A DNA stretch of 64,000 nucleotides from Glaciecola sp. Its GTDB lineage: Bacteria > Pseudomonadota > Gammaproteobacteria > Enterobacterales > Alteromonadaceae. The position numbers and the translations under genes were made by a program. Positions 1 to 10,708 of the stretch are shown one piece after another. Below the pieces are notes generated by a model. That model made no database searches, was not told where the DNA came from, and saw only the letters and a list, made by a program, of their open reading frames with translations. Position 1 is the stretch's first letter. The number at the start of each line of letters is the position of its first letter. Where the stretch lies: the NCBI GenBank assembly GCA_018623155.1, contig JAAZVZ010000004.1:62001-126000 (forward strand). The letters are read 5' to 3'.

Positions 1-3000
1 AAGTTGTCAGCTATTCACCCTCGTTACGAATGGACCCATTACGAACGGGTGATGAGAGAATTACCCAAACGATTAAAATCATTATGTTTATTAGCAAAAG
101 CGTACGATATTGGTCTGACTGTTGATGCCGAAGAATCAGAACGCCTTGATATCTCGTTGGATATTATTACACAAGTATATCGTGATCCTGAATTAGCACC
201 TTGGTGTGGTTTTGGATTAGCGGTTCAGGCTTATCAAACTAGAGCGATTCACGTGATTGATTATTTGTGTGAATTAAGTCAATCTGTTGGCCGTAAGTTG
301 ATGGTTCGCCTCGTGAAAGGTGCCTACTGGGATTCAGAGATCAAACATTCTCAACAACTTGGTGTCGATCATTATCCTGTTTTTACCCGCAAATCGTCAA
401 CGGATGCCTCTTACCATGCGTGTGCGAATCAACTTCTTGCCCATCGCGATACAATTTTTCCTCAATTTGCAACGCATAATGCCTATACCGCATCGGTCAT
501 CATCGAAGCTTGCGGCGGTCGTAAAGATGATTTTGAGTTCCAGTGTCTTCATGGCATGGGAGATTCATTATATGACCAGGTGGTCGCTGAAGAGCAGATC
601 CAATGTCGAGTGTATGCGCCCGTAGGTCAGCATGAAGATTTATTAGCGTATTTGGTGAGACGATTATTGGAAAATGGCGCCAATTCATCCTTTGTGAATG
701 CCATTGTCGATCCGGAATTACCAGTGGAGTCATTGTTGATAGATCCTGTTGAGCGCACAGCAAGACTCTCTCAGATTGCCAATCCACAAATTCCTCTCCC
801 TACACAACTATTTCCAGACCGGATTAATTCAAAGGGATTGGATATTTTTGACCATCAGAGTATCTCACCATTGGTTCAAGAGATGAATGATTTTGTCGCT
901 AGTTATTTGCCTGCGTACCTGACAGATAATACATCGTCTTCAAAACATGAACTTATCTCTTATAATCCCGCACAACCAAAAGAAATCGTTGGGGTCCTTC
1001 CTCGAGATAACGCAGACTTGATGAGGCACAAATTAGCATTAGCTGAGAAGGCTCAACTAGAATGGTCGTCATTAAGTGCAATCCAACGAGCGCAATACAT
1101 CAATCAACTCGCAGATGCATTGGAAACTCATCAAGCCGCATTGATAGGATTGTGTATGCAAGAGGCGGGTAAGGTGTTGCAAGACTGCATTGACGAGGTC
1201 CGCGAAGCGGTTGATTTTTGTCGTTACTACGCAGTTGAAGCGCAAAAACTTGCGCAGGACCCTCGCTTATCTCCACGCGGTGTGGTGTTGTGCATCAGTC
1301 CATGGAATTTTCCACTTGCGATTTTTTTGGGGCAAGTTGTCGCGGCACTGGTTACTGGTAATACGGTATTAGCCAAACCTGCAGAACAAACCAGTGTTGT
1401 GGCGCACTACACCAGAGGATTGATGACGCAAGTTGGGATCCCTGAGGAGGTGTGTCAGTTGATATTTTCTGAAGGTCTACCTGTTGGGGAGTGTTTACTC
1501 CCAGATAAGCGAATCAGTGCCGTAATGTTTACAGGTTCCACTCAAACCGGAACACGCATTGCGCAAACTTTAGCTCGGCGAAACCAAGAGCAAGTGCCAT
1601 TAATTGCTGAAACAGGTGGTCAAAATTGCATGATTGTCGATTCTACGGCTCTACCGGAACAAGTTGTAGATGATGTGATTACGTCAGGGTTTCAAAGTGC
1701 TGGTCAGCGTTGCTCAGCCTTAAGAGTCTTGTACATACAAGATGAAATTGCTGATAAAGTCATTGCTATGCTCACTGGCGCACTGCAAGAGTTAGATATA
1801 GGTGTACCCAATCATTTAGCTACCGATGTTGGTCCAGTGATTGATGCTAAAGCCTGGCAAAGCCTTGAGCAACATTCTGAATATATGAAAGAATTGATTG
1901 TGCAAGGATCTGCCCGATGTCACTATCAATGTGAGATAAATAAAGAGTTAAACGGGTATTTTTGGGCGCCAAGACTTTATGAAATCGACTCTATTTCCCG
2001 ATTAAATAAAGAAGTGTTTGGGCCTTGTGTCCATGTGATTCGGTTTCATGGTGATGAAATTGAAGCAGTCATAGAGCAAATTAATGCGACGGGATTCGGT
2101 TTGACCATGGGGATCCATTCTCGCCTCGAGTTTAGAGCTCAAGCCCTATCCCGCGCGTCAAGAGCCGGTAATGTTTATATCAACCGCAATATGATTGGTG
2201 CAGTTGTTGGTGTACAACCATTTGGAGGACGTGGTCTTTCTGGTACAGGACCAAAAGCTGGTGGACCAAATTATTTGCGCCGTTTGTTATGTGAAAAAGC
2301 CACGCCAAAAGCAAGCTCTACGGTCAATCATCCAAGTGAATGGCTGCCATCGACGATAAACTCAATGGGTGAGGTTGACAAAATGCTTTCTGCCTCTGAG
2401 GCTCAATTTGATCGTTGGCGTGGGCTATCCGTGATGCAGCGGACATCGGTGTTGCGACAAATGTTGGCACAATTGGATTCGGTACCAATGTTACTCGATT
2501 TTGCTGATGACTTAGAAAGAACCCTTGCTGTATGTCGTCAGCAGTTAATGAATATTGAAAAATATTTGAACGCACCAACAGTCTTACCGGGGCCGACTGG
2601 AGAACGCAATTTGCTCCAATATGAACCTCGAGGAATATTAGTCTGTTTTGCGGATAAATCAGTGTCATTTGAATACTGGGCGATATCTTTGGTTACCGCA
2701 CTGGGTTCAGGGAATATGGTGATATCTGTTGTTTCAGATGAATTTTATGCACCTGCTCGAGCGTTTGCCAAAATGCTGGGTAAAACCGGGGTGTCTTCTG
2801 ATATTTTACAGGTAGCAACCTTATGCCATGTGCAAGGGTTGCTCAAAGACCCGCGTCTGGCAGGTGTTATCATTGACAGTCAATCGAATCGCAGTGCAGT
2901 CGTGAGTTCGATGCTTGCCGCACGGGAGGGAGCGATTTTACCCGTGATCACGGCTGAATATAATGATAATCTAATGGAACGCACACTAACTGAAAAAACC

Positions 3001-3069
3001 ATTAGTATCGATACAACCGCATCAGGTGGTAACACGTCTTTGATGACGTTGGTCGATACTGATACATAG
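1..3069 (+). CDS. putA: Bifunctional proline dehydrogenase / P5C dehydrogenase PutA, 5' end cut by window edge
   Basis: Oxidises proline to glutamate in two steps: an FAD-dependent proline dehydrogenase, then an NAD-dependent L-glutamate-5-semialdehyde dehydrogenase. The frame is open from base 1 and enters in the middle of the PRODH barrel ([10 protein letters not shown]), so the real start and any N-terminal DNA-binding domain lie upstream. With codon 1 at base 1, PRODH motifs RLVKGAYWD and the [12 protein letters not shown] stretch lie in the first 240 codons. The aldehyde dehydrogenase domain follows with SPWNFP, catalytic Glu 537 (AETGGQN) and catalytic Cys 571 (AGQRCSA). The last ~200 residues are the aldehyde-dehydrogenase-like C-terminal domain of long PutA proteins, ending in the usual GGNTSLMT. 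A triphosphatase gene follows after 11 bases. Identification is secure; regulation cannot be judged without the promoter. Confidence 0.97.
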   Translation, partial: KLSAIHPRYEWTHYERVMRELPKRLKSLCLLAKAYDIGLTVDAEESERLDISLDIITQVYRDPELAPWCGFGLAVQAYQTRAIHVIDYLCELSQSVGRKLMVRLVKGAYWDSEIKHSQQLGVDHYPVFTRKSSTDASYHACANQLLAHRDTIFPQFATHNAYTASVIIEACGGRKDDFEFQCLHGMGDSLYDQVVAEEQIQCRVYAPVGQHEDLLAYLVRRLLENGANSSFVNAIVDPELPVESLLIDPVERTARLSQIANPQIPLPTQLFPDRINSKGLDIFDHQSISPLVQEMNDFVASYLPAYLTDNTSSSKHELISYNPAQPKEIVGVLPRDNADLMRHKLALAEKAQLEWSSLSAIQRAQYINQLADALETHQAALIGLCMQEAGKVLQDCIDEVREAVDFCRYYAVEAQKLAQDPRLSPRGVVLCISPWNFPLAIFLGQVVAALVTGNTVLAKPAEQTSVVAHYTRGLMTQVGIPEEVCQLIFSEGLPVGECLLPDKRISAVMFTGSTQTGTRIAQTLARRNQEQVPLIAETGGQNCMIVDSTALPEQVVDDVITSGFQSAGQRCSALRVLYIQDEIADKVIAMLTGALQELDIGVPNHLATDVGPVIDAKAWQSLEQHSEYMKELIVQGSARCHYQCEINKELNGYFWAPRLYEIDSISRLNKEVFGPCVHVIRFHGDEIEAVIEQINATGFGLTMGIHSRLEFRAQALSRASRAGNVYINRNMIGAVVGVQPFGGRGLSGTGPKAGGPNYLRRLLCEKATPKASSTVNHPSEWLPSTINSMGEVDKMLSASEAQFDRWRGLSVMQRTSVLRQMLAQLDSVPMLLDFADDLERTLAVCRQQLMNIEKYLNAPTVLPGPTGERNLLQYEPRGILVCFADKSVSFEYWAISLVTALGSGNMVISVVSDEFYAPARAFAKMLGKTGVSSDILQVATLCHVQGLLKDPRLAGVIIDSQSNRSAVVSSMLAAREGAILPVITAEYNDNLMERTLTEKTISIDTTASGGNTSLMTLVDTDT

Positions 3070-3080
3070 AGAAGGCACAA

Positions 3081-4601
3081 ATGGACGTCACGCAATCGCT
3101 TGAAGCGCCCTTAGAAGTTGAACTTAAGCTTATCGCACAACACGATGCGTTGAACGTGTTTCAAGAAGTGATATTGCCAGAGTTTGAAGGAACTATAGAG
3201 CGAACTCAGGCGACGCTTCAAAACCAGTACTTTGATACACCTGAACAATTACTGCGCCAGCACAGAATGGGACTGCGTGTGCGCAGCAAAAATGATGTGC
3301 ATGAGCAAACCTTAAAGCAAAAAGGTGCAGTAGTCGGTGGCCTGCATAGTCGACCTGAGTATAACGTGCCATTAGCAACGGCTAATGTTGATATTCGTTT
3401 ATTTCCAGAGGATATTTGGCCTGAAGAATTTCAGGTCAATGCAATTCAAGAAACATTAGTACCTGTTTTTACTACGCATTTTCATCGCACAACATATACT
3501 CTTGTGGACACAAACGGGAGTGTTTTCGAGGTTGTTTTTGATGTTGGAGATATTGCTACGGACAAAGCTAATCGCGCCATTAACGAAATCGAACTAGAGT
3601 TAATCGAAGGGCAGCCGGAGCACCTTTTTACTTTTGCCAAAACCATCGCTCAACACTTACCAGTCAGAGTGAATGATCTGACTAAAGCCGCATTTGGTTA
3701 TGCCTTAGCGAATGGTAAAGAGTTTAAGGCGAAACGCTTACCTTATGTGCTACCGCTGTCTCGTAATGTATCTACCGAAGAAGCGTTTATCGCAGCCGTA
3801 AATGCGGCATTGAGTCATTGGCAGTACAATCAAAGTGTGTATATGGAAACCTATAAGTTGCAAGCGCTCACTGAAGTGGTTAGAGGGATCCGTTTACTGC
3901 TTCAAGCCTTATCTTTATATCTACCCGTGTTGCAATGTCGTGAATTACTCAACCTTCATAAACAGTTGATTAAGTTTTCACAGCAGCTCGATTGGCAAGA
4001 TGAAATTCAAGCCATTCGCTATTTGCGTTCACGCAAGGGCCCTTTTAGTAAAAAGCTCAATAAAGAACAAGGTTTAATGGGGTATTTGCAAGGTCGCAAA
4101 GAAGGCATTCTCAATATACAAGCGCCCCAGGATGTGATTTTTTCGACACAATCCTCTATTTTGCAATTAACCACAGCGCAGCTGATGCTGAGCAAACCGT
4201 GGCGAGCGGTAGCGAAGGCTTATGACGCGCCAGTGAAGGAACACGCACATGGTTGGTTATCTCAAGGTTGGCAAACCGTTCTTCAAGCGATGCCAAAACG
4301 CGCTATGACCGTGAGTCAATACCTATCATCCGAAGCCATGTTACGGCAAATATTGCGCAACGGTTTTATGCTGGCGGGTTTGTTTGATGAAGAACGTGAA
4401 CAATTTCGTGCTCCCTGGCTTGATTTAGCCTTGGGCCTAGAAGAACTCAGCGCTTTGGTATTGTTGGATGATATTTTACTCGAAATCGAGCTAGATGAAC
4501 GCCATGAATTGCAACAATGGACCAAGGATAAGATCACTGCTTTACTTAACGTCATGGAAATGACCCGCCGTGTTGCAATTAATACCGATGTATACTGGTA
4601 A
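3081..4601 (+). CDS. ygiF: Inorganic triphosphatase, CYTH plus CHAD domains (YgiF type)
   Basis: 506 residues. The N-terminal half is a CYTH (triphosphate tunnel) domain, marked by the ExExK signature at residues 12-16 (EVELK) and strands rich in Arg/Lys/Glu such as RVRSKND and LKQKG. From about residue 215 a helical CHAD domain follows, with basic helices that in this family bind polyphosphate. E. coli YgiF has the same order and hydrolyses inorganic triphosphate. It is about 70 residues longer than the E. coli protein. A clear ribosome site (AGAAGG) precedes the ATG, and the gap to putA is only 11 bases, so the two may be cotranscribed. Triphosphatase activity is inferred from family membership; the link to proline use is unknown. 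Confidence 0.85.
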   Translation: MDVTQSLEAPLEVELKLIAQHDALNVFQEVILPEFEGTIERTQATLQNQYFDTPEQLLRQHRMGLRVRSKNDVHEQTLKQKGAVVGGLHSRPEYNVPLATANVDIRLFPEDIWPEEFQVNAIQETLVPVFTTHFHRTTYTLVDTNGSVFEVVFDVGDIATDKANRAINEIELELIEGQPEHLFTFAKTIAQHLPVRVNDLTKAAFGYALANGKEFKAKRLPYVLPLSRNVSTEEAFIAAVNAALSHWQYNQSVYMETYKLQALTEVVRGIRLLLQALSLYLPVLQCRELLNLHKQLIKFSQQLDWQDEIQAIRYLRSRKGPFSKKLNKEQGLMGYLQGRKEGILNIQAPQDVIFSTQSSILQLTTAQLMLSKPWRAVAKAYDAPVKEHAHGWLSQGWQTVLQAMPKRAMTVSQYLSSEAMLRQILRNGFMLAGLFDEEREQFRAPWLDLALGLEELSALVLLDDILLEIELDERHELQQWTKDKITALLNVMEMTRRVAINTDVYW

Positions 4602-4626
4602 TTAATAGTAAGAAAGACATTTTCTA

Positions 4627-5307
4627 TTAGCAATCATTTAGTATGGTTTGAGTAAATGACTTTCTCAGATAAAACCCACGAGGCCGAGTCAAAATCGCTT
4701 CACCTTCACTACCCGTAGCTTGGGTGAGAACAGTGCCATCAGCAGCCTTTGGCCGAATGTGGAGGGCAACGCCTTGAGTGGCATTGATCTTTTGGATTTG
4801 ACCTAAACTTATCATCTCACAAAGCTCTTCCCAGTCCTGTTTCAATACACTGTCTTGCTCAGGGGTTGGTAACCAGAGTTTCGGCATACCGACAATGCGA
4901 TTTCGAGGGGGGACACTGCGTTCCCCTAAGATTGGAATAAACAATACTTGCTGCAGTTTGTTTTTTACTGAACTGTTTTTCCAAGTCGTACCAAAGGGCA
5001 CCTTAGTATGTGCAAAACATACATAAGTTGTCTCTAAGACCTTACCATTGGCGTCGACCGGGATGGTTTTGAGCTCAACGCCGAGTTCGGGAAAATCCTG
5101 CTGCGGCGTTGAACCAGCGGAAGCTCCCAGCCATAATTCGATGAGTTGACCGGTAAAGCCTTTGTGCTGTTTAAAGTGTTCTGGGATCGCAATCCCAGCT
5201 AATTGTCCCAATTCACCTAATGACAATCCCGCAATGGATTCTGCACGCTTGACGAGAGATGGTACATCCTGTGGGGGACACTTAGGTGGTTGCAAAATAA
5301 TATTCAC
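4627..5307 (-). CDS. mutH: DNA mismatch repair endonuclease MutH
   Basis: 226 residues, the normal size for MutH. It nicks the unmethylated strand at hemimethylated GATC during methyl-directed mismatch repair, acting with MutS and MutL. The restriction-enzyme-like catalytic triad is visible as Asp 71, Glu 78 and Lys 80 in the stretch DFPELGVELKT, preceded by KGFTGQLIELWLG. MutH occurs essentially only in gammaproteobacteria with Dam methylation, so this gene places the organism there. It is transcribed divergently from rppH across 73 bases, the same neighbour arrangement as in E. coli. Nothing unusual is seen. Confidence 0.96.
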   Translation of the reverse strand: MNIILQPPKCPPQDVPSLVKRAESIAGLSLGELGQLAGIAIPEHFKQHKGFTGQLIELWLGASAGSTPQQDFPELGVELKTIPVDANGKVLETTYVCFAHTKVPFGTTWKNSSVKNKLQQVLFIPILGERSVPPRNRIVGMPKLWLPTPEQDSVLKQDWEELCEMISLGQIQKINATQGVALHIRPKAADGTVLTQATGSEGEAILTRPRGFYLRKSFTQTILNDC

Positions 5308-5380
5308 TTAACGCTAGGAAATGTTAACAGTTTGTGGAAAAATGACAGTATATATAAGATTGATTTGAATTGGTATTCAA

Positions 5381-5926
5381 GTGATTGATACTGAAGGCTA
5401 TCGAGCAAATGTCGGTATCATTATCTGCAACCAACAAGGACAAGTTTTTTGGGCTAAACGCATAGGCCAACATACTTGGCAATTTCCCCAAGGGGGAATT
5501 GATGAAGGGGAAACCCCTGAGCAGGCAATGTACCGTGAATTGCAAGAGGAAGTTGGACTGGCGCCAAATGACGTTGACGTTCTTGGTGTAACTCGTAACT
5601 GGATTCGTTACAAATTACCTAAACGATTTATCAGAACGGGTACCGATCCGGTTTGCATCGGTCAAAAGCAAAAGTGGTATTTACTTCGTCTCAAATGTCC
5701 TGAAGAACAAGTGGATGTGCTCCACTCTGGTCATCCTGAGTTTGATGGTTGGCGATGGGTCAGCTATTGGTATCCAATTCGCAATGTCGTTTCGTTTAAA
5801 CGCGAAGTGTATCGCAGAGCGTTAAAAGAGCTATTGCCATGGATTCAATCATTGACTCGTTCGCAACAAGGCGCTCGTCGTCATCGCCATAAACGCAGAA
5901 AACATCGCCAAGCCGGAACGACATAA
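5381..5926 (+). CDS. rppH: RNA pyrophosphohydrolase RppH
   Basis: Nudix hydrolase that removes pyrophosphate from the 5' end of mRNA and so triggers 5'-dependent decay. The start is GTG (protein begins [12 protein letters not shown], matching the E. coli RppH N terminus, whose gene also uses GTG). The Nudix box occupies residues 38-60 ([20 protein letters not shown], then VGL) with all catalytic Glu residues present. The last ~20 residues are strongly basic (Arg/His/Lys rich), probably contacting RNA. ptsP follows after two bases, so the pair is cotranscribed, as in enterics. Confidence 0.95.
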   Translation: MIDTEGYRANVGIIICNQQGQVFWAKRIGQHTWQFPQGGIDEGETPEQAMYRELQEEVGLAPNDVDVLGVTRNWIRYKLPKRFIRTGTDPVCIGQKQKWYLLRLKCPEEQVDVLHSGHPEFDGWRWVSYWYPIRNVVSFKREVYRRALKELLPWIQSLTRSQQGARRHRHKRRKHRQAGTT

Positions 5927-5928
5927 TT

Positions 5929-8214
5929 ATGAACATGCTGACTACGCTCCAGCGAATAGTCCAAGAAGTCAATCGCATTCCCGAGCTTGACCGAGCATTG
6001 CAGTATTTAGTGAGTACGATTAAGGCGACCCTGCAAGTCGATTCATGCTCAATTTATCTCGCCAATTATGATGCGCAACATCATGTCTTAACGGCAACTG
6101 ATGGGCTCTCGCCTGATGCCGTTGGTACCGTTTGTATCGGTTTTTCCGAAGGGTTAATCGGATTGGTTGGCCAGCGGGAAGAGCCTCTTAATATACAAGA
6201 TGCGCATCATCACCCAAGGTTTAAGCATTACCCTGAAGTCAAAGAAGAAAAGTACAATGCCTTTTTAGGCGTGCCTATCATACATCAACGGCGAGTATTG
6301 GGTATTTTGACGATGCAACAGCGCGACCAACGTCGCTTTAGTGCTGATGAAGAAGCATTTTTGGTGACCCTCGCCACACAGCTCGCATTAGAGATAGCAC
6401 ACGCTAATATGTTTGGCGAGTTAATGTTTTCAGAAGCGCATGCAACCCCTACTGTTGCCCAGGTCATTAATGGAGTACCCGCTTCCACTGGACTTGGACT
6501 TGGTCGAGGGTATGTGCCCGTTTTGAGTGCCGATATTGAAAAAGTCATTCATCGCAAAGCGCACAATGTCTCAGAGCAAATCGTTTTATACCGGCAAGCG
6601 GTCGACGCCACTCGTAAAGAAGTGGCGCAATTATCCTCGAATTTAGACGAAAGTTTGCCCGAAGACGTCAAAGCCATTTTCGTATTGTATGACCAATTGT
6701 TAGATGCCAACTCATTAGGCCGTGAGGTAGAGGCGCAAATCAAACAAGATTGGGATGCGGCGACGGCGCTTAAACTTGTTATTCAAGATTATGCTGCACG
6801 CTTCAAAGCAATGGACGACCCTTATATGCAAGAACGCGCGGTGGATATTGTTGACTTGTCTAATCGCATTCTCAAACACATTATGTTTGATGACAGTCAT
6901 ACAGCGCTTCCCAAAGGAGATCTCATCGTCGTTGCAGAGGAGTTAAGCCCGACGTTATTAGCAGAGTTTCCACAAGAACACCTTAAGGGAATCATTACGA
7001 TTCGTGGCTCACAAAACTCGCATGCAGCCATTCTTGCAAGGGCGATGGGGATCCCGGCAGTGATGGGTGTAAGTTCAATATTGCCCAATTTGTTACACAA
7101 CAAGACTCTGTTTATTGATGGATACGCCGGTTCGATTACAGTGAGTCCCTCAAAGGCACAAGAGAATGAGTGCGCCATACTGATTGCTGAAGAAGACGCT
7201 TTGTATGAGCGAATTGACGCGCAAAAAGACTTACCAACCGTAACCAAAGACTCACATCCAATGGACTTGTTCGTCAATGCTGGGTTAGCGGCTGAGCAAG
7301 AGCTCAAAGACAATCAAAATATCATGGGCGTGGGTTTGTTTCGTACCGAAATCCCCTTTATGATGCGCGAACGTTTTCCATCAGAAGATGAGCAGTATGC
7401 GATTTATCGTGGGATTTTGCAGGCGCACCCAGAGAAACCCATTACTATGCGTACGCTCGATGTCGGTGGTGATAAGCCATTGCCTTATTTTCCCATTGTG
7501 GAAGAGAATCCATTTTTAGGTTGGCGTGGGATCCGCATGACGTTGGATCAACCTGAAATTTTCTTAGTTCAAGCTAGGGCGATGATTCGGGCGAGTGAAG
7601 AACTCACCAATTTACAAATATTGCTGCCGATGGTGTCCTCCTTAAATGAAGTACGAGAGGCAAAACGTCTTTTGCAACAGGCATTTTACGAAGTCAAAGA
7701 AGAATCAAATAAAAACCGCACAACCTTAATGATGCCTAAACTTGGGGTGATGCTTGAAGTACCTGCTGCGGTCCATATTATGTCCCAGTTGGCTAAAGAT
7801 GTAGACTTTTTCTCAGTGGGCACAAATGATCTGACCCAATATTTATTAGCCGTAGACCGCAATAATCCCAGAGTATCTGCCTTGTATCAAAGTTATCACC
7901 CTGCGGTATTACAGGTCATGCAACATATTGCCGAGCAAGCTGAGTTGTTAAATAAGCCAGTCACAGTATGTGGAGAACTGGCAGGTGATCCGGCAGGAGC
8001 ATTGCTGTTAATGGCAATGGGGTATACCAAACTCAGTATGAGTGCGTATAATGTTCGCAAAATCAACTGGGTATTACGTAGTGTTCGCTTGTATTCTGCA
8101 CAGCATTTGTTGAGTGAGGTGCTGAACTTGTCCGATCCACAAGTGATCAAATCTCATCTTGATGCCTATCTCGAATCACATCAACTCGGTGGCTTAGTCA
8201 GAGCCGGTAGTTAA
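5929..8214 (+). CDS. ptsP: PEP-protein phosphotransferase PtsP (enzyme I of the nitrogen PTS)
   Basis: 761 residues. Starts the nitrogen-related phosphotransfer chain (EI-Ntr to NPr to EIIA-Ntr), which controls potassium, nitrogen and stress responses rather than sugar uptake. An N-terminal GAF domain (about 1-160) distinguishes it from sugar enzyme I. The phosphohistidine domain follows, with the active His at residue 365 in RGSQNSHAAILARAMG. The C-terminal PEP-binding barrel carries GLFRTEIPFM, TLDVGGDKPLPYF and FFSVGTNDLTQY. A second in-frame ATG lies two codons downstream, so the exact start could shift by two residues. It is tightly linked to rppH upstream and lies 23 bases before a membrane exporter gene. 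Confidence 0.95.
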   Translation: MNMLTTLQRIVQEVNRIPELDRALQYLVSTIKATLQVDSCSIYLANYDAQHHVLTATDGLSPDAVGTVCIGFSEGLIGLVGQREEPLNIQDAHHHPRFKHYPEVKEEKYNAFLGVPIIHQRRVLGILTMQQRDQRRFSADEEAFLVTLATQLALEIAHANMFGELMFSEAHATPTVAQVINGVPASTGLGLGRGYVPVLSADIEKVIHRKAHNVSEQIVLYRQAVDATRKEVAQLSSNLDESLPEDVKAIFVLYDQLLDANSLGREVEAQIKQDWDAATALKLVIQDYAARFKAMDDPYMQERAVDIVDLSNRILKHIMFDDSHTALPKGDLIVVAEELSPTLLAEFPQEHLKGIITIRGSQNSHAAILARAMGIPAVMGVSSILPNLLHNKTLFIDGYAGSITVSPSKAQENECAILIAEEDALYERIDAQKDLPTVTKDSHPMDLFVNAGLAAEQELKDNQNIMGVGLFRTEIPFMMRERFPSEDEQYAIYRGILQAHPEKPITMRTLDVGGDKPLPYFPIVEENPFLGWRGIRMTLDQPEIFLVQARAMIRASEELTNLQILLPMVSSLNEVREAKRLLQQAFYEVKEESNKNRTTLMMPKLGVMLEVPAAVHIMSQLAKDVDFFSVGTNDLTQYLLAVDRNNPRVSALYQSYHPAVLQVMQHIAEQAELLNKPVTVCGELAGDPAGALLLMAMGYTKLSMSAYNVRKINWVLRSVRLYSAQHLLSEVLNLSDPQVIKSHLDAYLESHQLGGLVRAGS

Positions 8215-8237
8215 TCAGGAGCGTTGTTTAATATATT

Positions 8238-9047
8238 ATGCCTGTTGAATTTATTATCTTATTGATCTGTGTTGGGATCGGTTCCGTTGTTGGCGTGTTG
8301 GCTGGGATGTTGGGTATTGGTGGTGGCTTGATTATCGTGCCAGCGCTAACGTATATATTGAGTTATTTCTTAGGGGTATCGCCTTTTTTGACGATTACCA
8401 TAGCGATCGCGACGTCCTTATCGACCATTATTTTAACTGGATTAGCTTCTTCTCGTGCTCATTTTACTTTGGGTAATGTCAACCGAGATATTGTTTTATA
8501 TTGCGCATTGGGCATTGCACTAGGCGCATCACTAGGCGCGCAAACTGCCAGTATATTAGACGGTAAAGTACTCAAAGGAGCCTTTGCAGCCTTAGTGATT
8601 CTGGTCGCTTTGCAGATGATATTTGGCAAAAAGTCAACCTCCTCAATAACGCATAGTCCAAGTATCTTATTGGTAACAGGTTTGATTGTCGGCTTCTTGT
8701 CAGCATTAATGGGGATTGGTGGAGGCGCACTATTAGTGCCTGCATTGGTGTTATTTCGCGTTGAATTACGTCAAGCAATCGGCTGTGCTGCGGTGTGTGG
8801 CTTGGTGATTGCTATATTTGGTACGGTAAATTTTGTTTATACTGGATGGTCAGTACCAGAGTTACCTGCTTATTCATTGGGCTATGTGTATGTACCGGCG
8901 GCACTTGGGATCGTGATGAGTTCGGTCTTTACCGCACCCGTTGGTGCCCGCTGGGGACAAGCGATGGATACACACAAATTAAAACGTTTTTTTGCCCTGT
9001 TTTTAGTACTCGTGAGTATTCGTATGCTTTACGATATAGGAGTGTAA
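8238..9047 (+). CDS. TauE/SafE-family membrane exporter (DUF81)
   Basis: 269 residues, almost wholly hydrophobic, with about eight predicted membrane segments in two similar halves. Each half carries a glycine-rich motif (GMLGIGGGLIIVPAL near residue 25 and SALMGIGGGALLVPAL near residue 155), the hallmark of the TauE/SafE family, formerly DUF81. Members export or import sulfite, sulfoacetate or other small organosulfur anions, but the substrate here cannot be told from sequence. It sits between ptsP and lgt, and its stop is directly followed by the lgt ATG, so it is part of this operon. The same position is occupied by a homologue in several Vibrio and Alteromonas genomes, as far as I recall. 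Confidence 0.85.
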   Translation: MPVEFIILLICVGIGSVVGVLAGMLGIGGGLIIVPALTYILSYFLGVSPFLTITIAIATSLSTIILTGLASSRAHFTLGNVNRDIVLYCALGIALGASLGAQTASILDGKVLKGAFAALVILVALQMIFGKKSTSSITHSPSILLVTGLIVGFLSALMGIGGGALLVPALVLFRVELRQAIGCAAVCGLVIAIFGTVNFVYTGWSVPELPAYSLGYVYVPAALGIVMSSVFTAPVGARWGQAMDTHKLKRFFALFLVLVSIRMLYDIGV

Positions 9048-9854
9048 ATGCAATCTGAGCAAACTTATTGGGTCTTTGAAGCGATCGATCCGGTGATTGT
9101 GAGTATCGGACCATTGGCTGTGCGTTGGTATGGCCTGATGTATTTGGTCGGTTTTGTGGCGGCTTACTATCTTGCCAAGTCCAGAATGAAACGCATTGGC
9201 TGGAATGAAGATGACATCGGTGATTTGTTATTTTGGGGTTTTATTGGCGTGGTCGCAGGTGGCCGAGTCGGCTATGTTTTGTTTTATCAGTTTGCGTCTT
9301 TTTTAGCCGATCCGTTGTACCTTTTTAAAATTTGGACCGGGGGCATGTCCTTTCACGGAGGTTTGCTCGGTGTATTACTCGCATTGTGGCTGTTTGCTCG
9401 TAAGAAAAAAACCTCATTTCTCACGGTGGGGGATTTTGTCGCACCGATTGTGCCATTGGGTCTAGCTGCTGGACGAATTGGCAATTTCATCAACGGAGAA
9501 CTATGGGGACGGGTAACTGACGTACCTTGGGCCATTGTGTTTCCTGCAGCTGGTCCAGAGCCCCGTCATCCATCACAGTTGTATCAATTTGCCTTAGAAG
9601 GTTTAGCTTTATTTACACTTGTTTGGTTGTTTTCACGTCAACCAAGACCTACTGGAGCGGTGGGCGGTTTGTTTCTTGCAGGATATGGCGTATTTCGCTT
9701 TATCGTCGAATTTGCGCGTCAACCAGATGCTCATTTGGGCTTGAATTCACTTGGTTTATCACAAGGTCAAATGCTCAGTATCCCTATGATTTTGCTCGGG
9801 ATAGGCTTGATGGTGTATGCTTATCAATATCATAACAAAGAGGGCAAAGCATGA
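9048..9854 (+). CDS. lgt: Prolipoprotein diacylglyceryl transferase Lgt
   Basis: 268 residues. Inner-membrane enzyme that moves diacylglycerol from phosphatidylglycerol to the lipobox cysteine of prolipoproteins, the first step of lipoprotein maturation. The family signature is plain: [16 protein letters not shown] near residues 140-155 and [11 protein letters not shown] near residue 100, with seven hydrophobic segments. Clients in this window include the PrsT-type lipoprotein and NlpD. The start codon abuts the stop of the preceding exporter gene, and the end overlaps the thyA start by four bases (ATGA), giving translational coupling. The lgt-thyA pair is conserved in gammaproteobacteria. 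Confidence 0.96.
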   Translation: MQSEQTYWVFEAIDPVIVSIGPLAVRWYGLMYLVGFVAAYYLAKSRMKRIGWNEDDIGDLLFWGFIGVVAGGRVGYVLFYQFASFLADPLYLFKIWTGGMSFHGGLLGVLLALWLFARKKKTSFLTVGDFVAPIVPLGLAAGRIGNFINGELWGRVTDVPWAIVFPAAGPEPRHPSQLYQFALEGLALFTLVWLFSRQPRPTGAVGGLFLAGYGVFRFIVEFARQPDAHLGLNSLGLSQGQMLSIPMILLGIGLMVYAYQYHNKEGKA

Positions 9855-10708
9855 TTTATCGCCAATATGAAGATTTGTGTCAACGCATCATTGACGAAGG
9901 TGAGTGGGTCGCCAACGAGCGTACCGGAAAGCGTTGTTTAACCCTCATTAATGCTGATTTGGAATACGACGTTGCCAATAATGTATTTCCTTTGTGTACG
10001 ACGCGTAAAAGTTTTTATAAAGCAGCCATTGCGGAGCTTTTAGGTTATTTACGCGGTTATGATAATGCCGCTGACTTTCGCGCAATCGGCTGTAACACAT
10101 GGAATGCCAACGCCAATGAAAATGCCTCCTGGCTTGCCAACCCTCATCGCAAGGGCGAAGATGATATGGGCCGTGTGTACGGTGTGCAAGGGCGACGCTG
10201 GCAGAAGCCCGATGGTTCTTCACTCGATCAGCTGCGCAAAATTGTTGATGATTTGTCAGCTGGGGTTGATGATCGCGGTGAGATCCTGACTTTCTATAAC
10301 CCAGGTGAATTTGAGATGGGGTGTTTGCGTCCTTGCATGCACACGCATCATTTTTCATTGTTGGGCGGTAAGCTCTATCTAAACAGTATTCAGAGGAGTG
10401 CGGATATTCCTTTGGGAGTCAATTTTAATCAGGTACAGGTCTACGTTTTATTGGCATTGATGGCCCAAATCACCGGCCATAAACCCGGTAAGGCATATCA
10501 TAAGATAGTGAATGCTCACATCTATGAAGATCAACTCGAACTCATGCGCGATGTACAACTCAAACGCACACCGTTTGCCGCGCCAAAACTTTGGATCAAT
10601 CCAGAAATCAAATCACTCGAAGATATCGAGACGTGGGTTACCCGAGATGACTTTAAAGTGGAAGGGTACGAGTGTCATGAGCCAATTGCCTATCCATTCG
10701 CAGTGTAG
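9851..10708 (+). CDS. thyA: Thymidylate synthase ThyA
   Basis: 285 residues. Makes dTMP from dUMP with methylene-tetrahydrofolate. The catalytic Cys is residue 162 in [15 protein letters not shown]; the usual bacterial motif at this point is LxPCH, so this belongs to the slightly longer variant found in Vibrio and Shewanella rather than the 264-residue E. coli type. The dUMP-binding segment [13 protein letters not shown] and the C-terminal [13 protein letters not shown] are intact. It overlaps lgt by four bases, and the next gene begins inside its last 32 bases. Dihydrofolate reductase, which recycles the dihydrofolate product, is encoded at 53.3 kb. Confidence 0.95.
   Translation: MIYRQYEDLCQRIIDEGEWVANERTGKRCLTLINADLEYDVANNVFPLCTTRKSFYKAAIAELLGYLRGYDNAADFRAIGCNTWNANANENASWLANPHRKGEDDMGRVYGVQGRRWQKPDGSSLDQLRKIVDDLSAGVDDRGEILTFYNPGEFEMGCLRPCMHTHHFSLLGGKLYLNSIQRSADIPLGVNFNQVQVYVLLALMAQITGHKPGKAYHKIVNAHIYEDQLELMRDVQLKRTPFAAPKLWINPEIKSLEDIETWVTRDDFKVEGYECHEPIAYPFAV

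Noticed and set aside
10512-10676. Longer N-terminal extension of the GFA fusion within thyA
   Set aside because: Lies in the +1-type shadow of thyA with unnatural composition; the ATG at 10677 begins right before the GFA domain.
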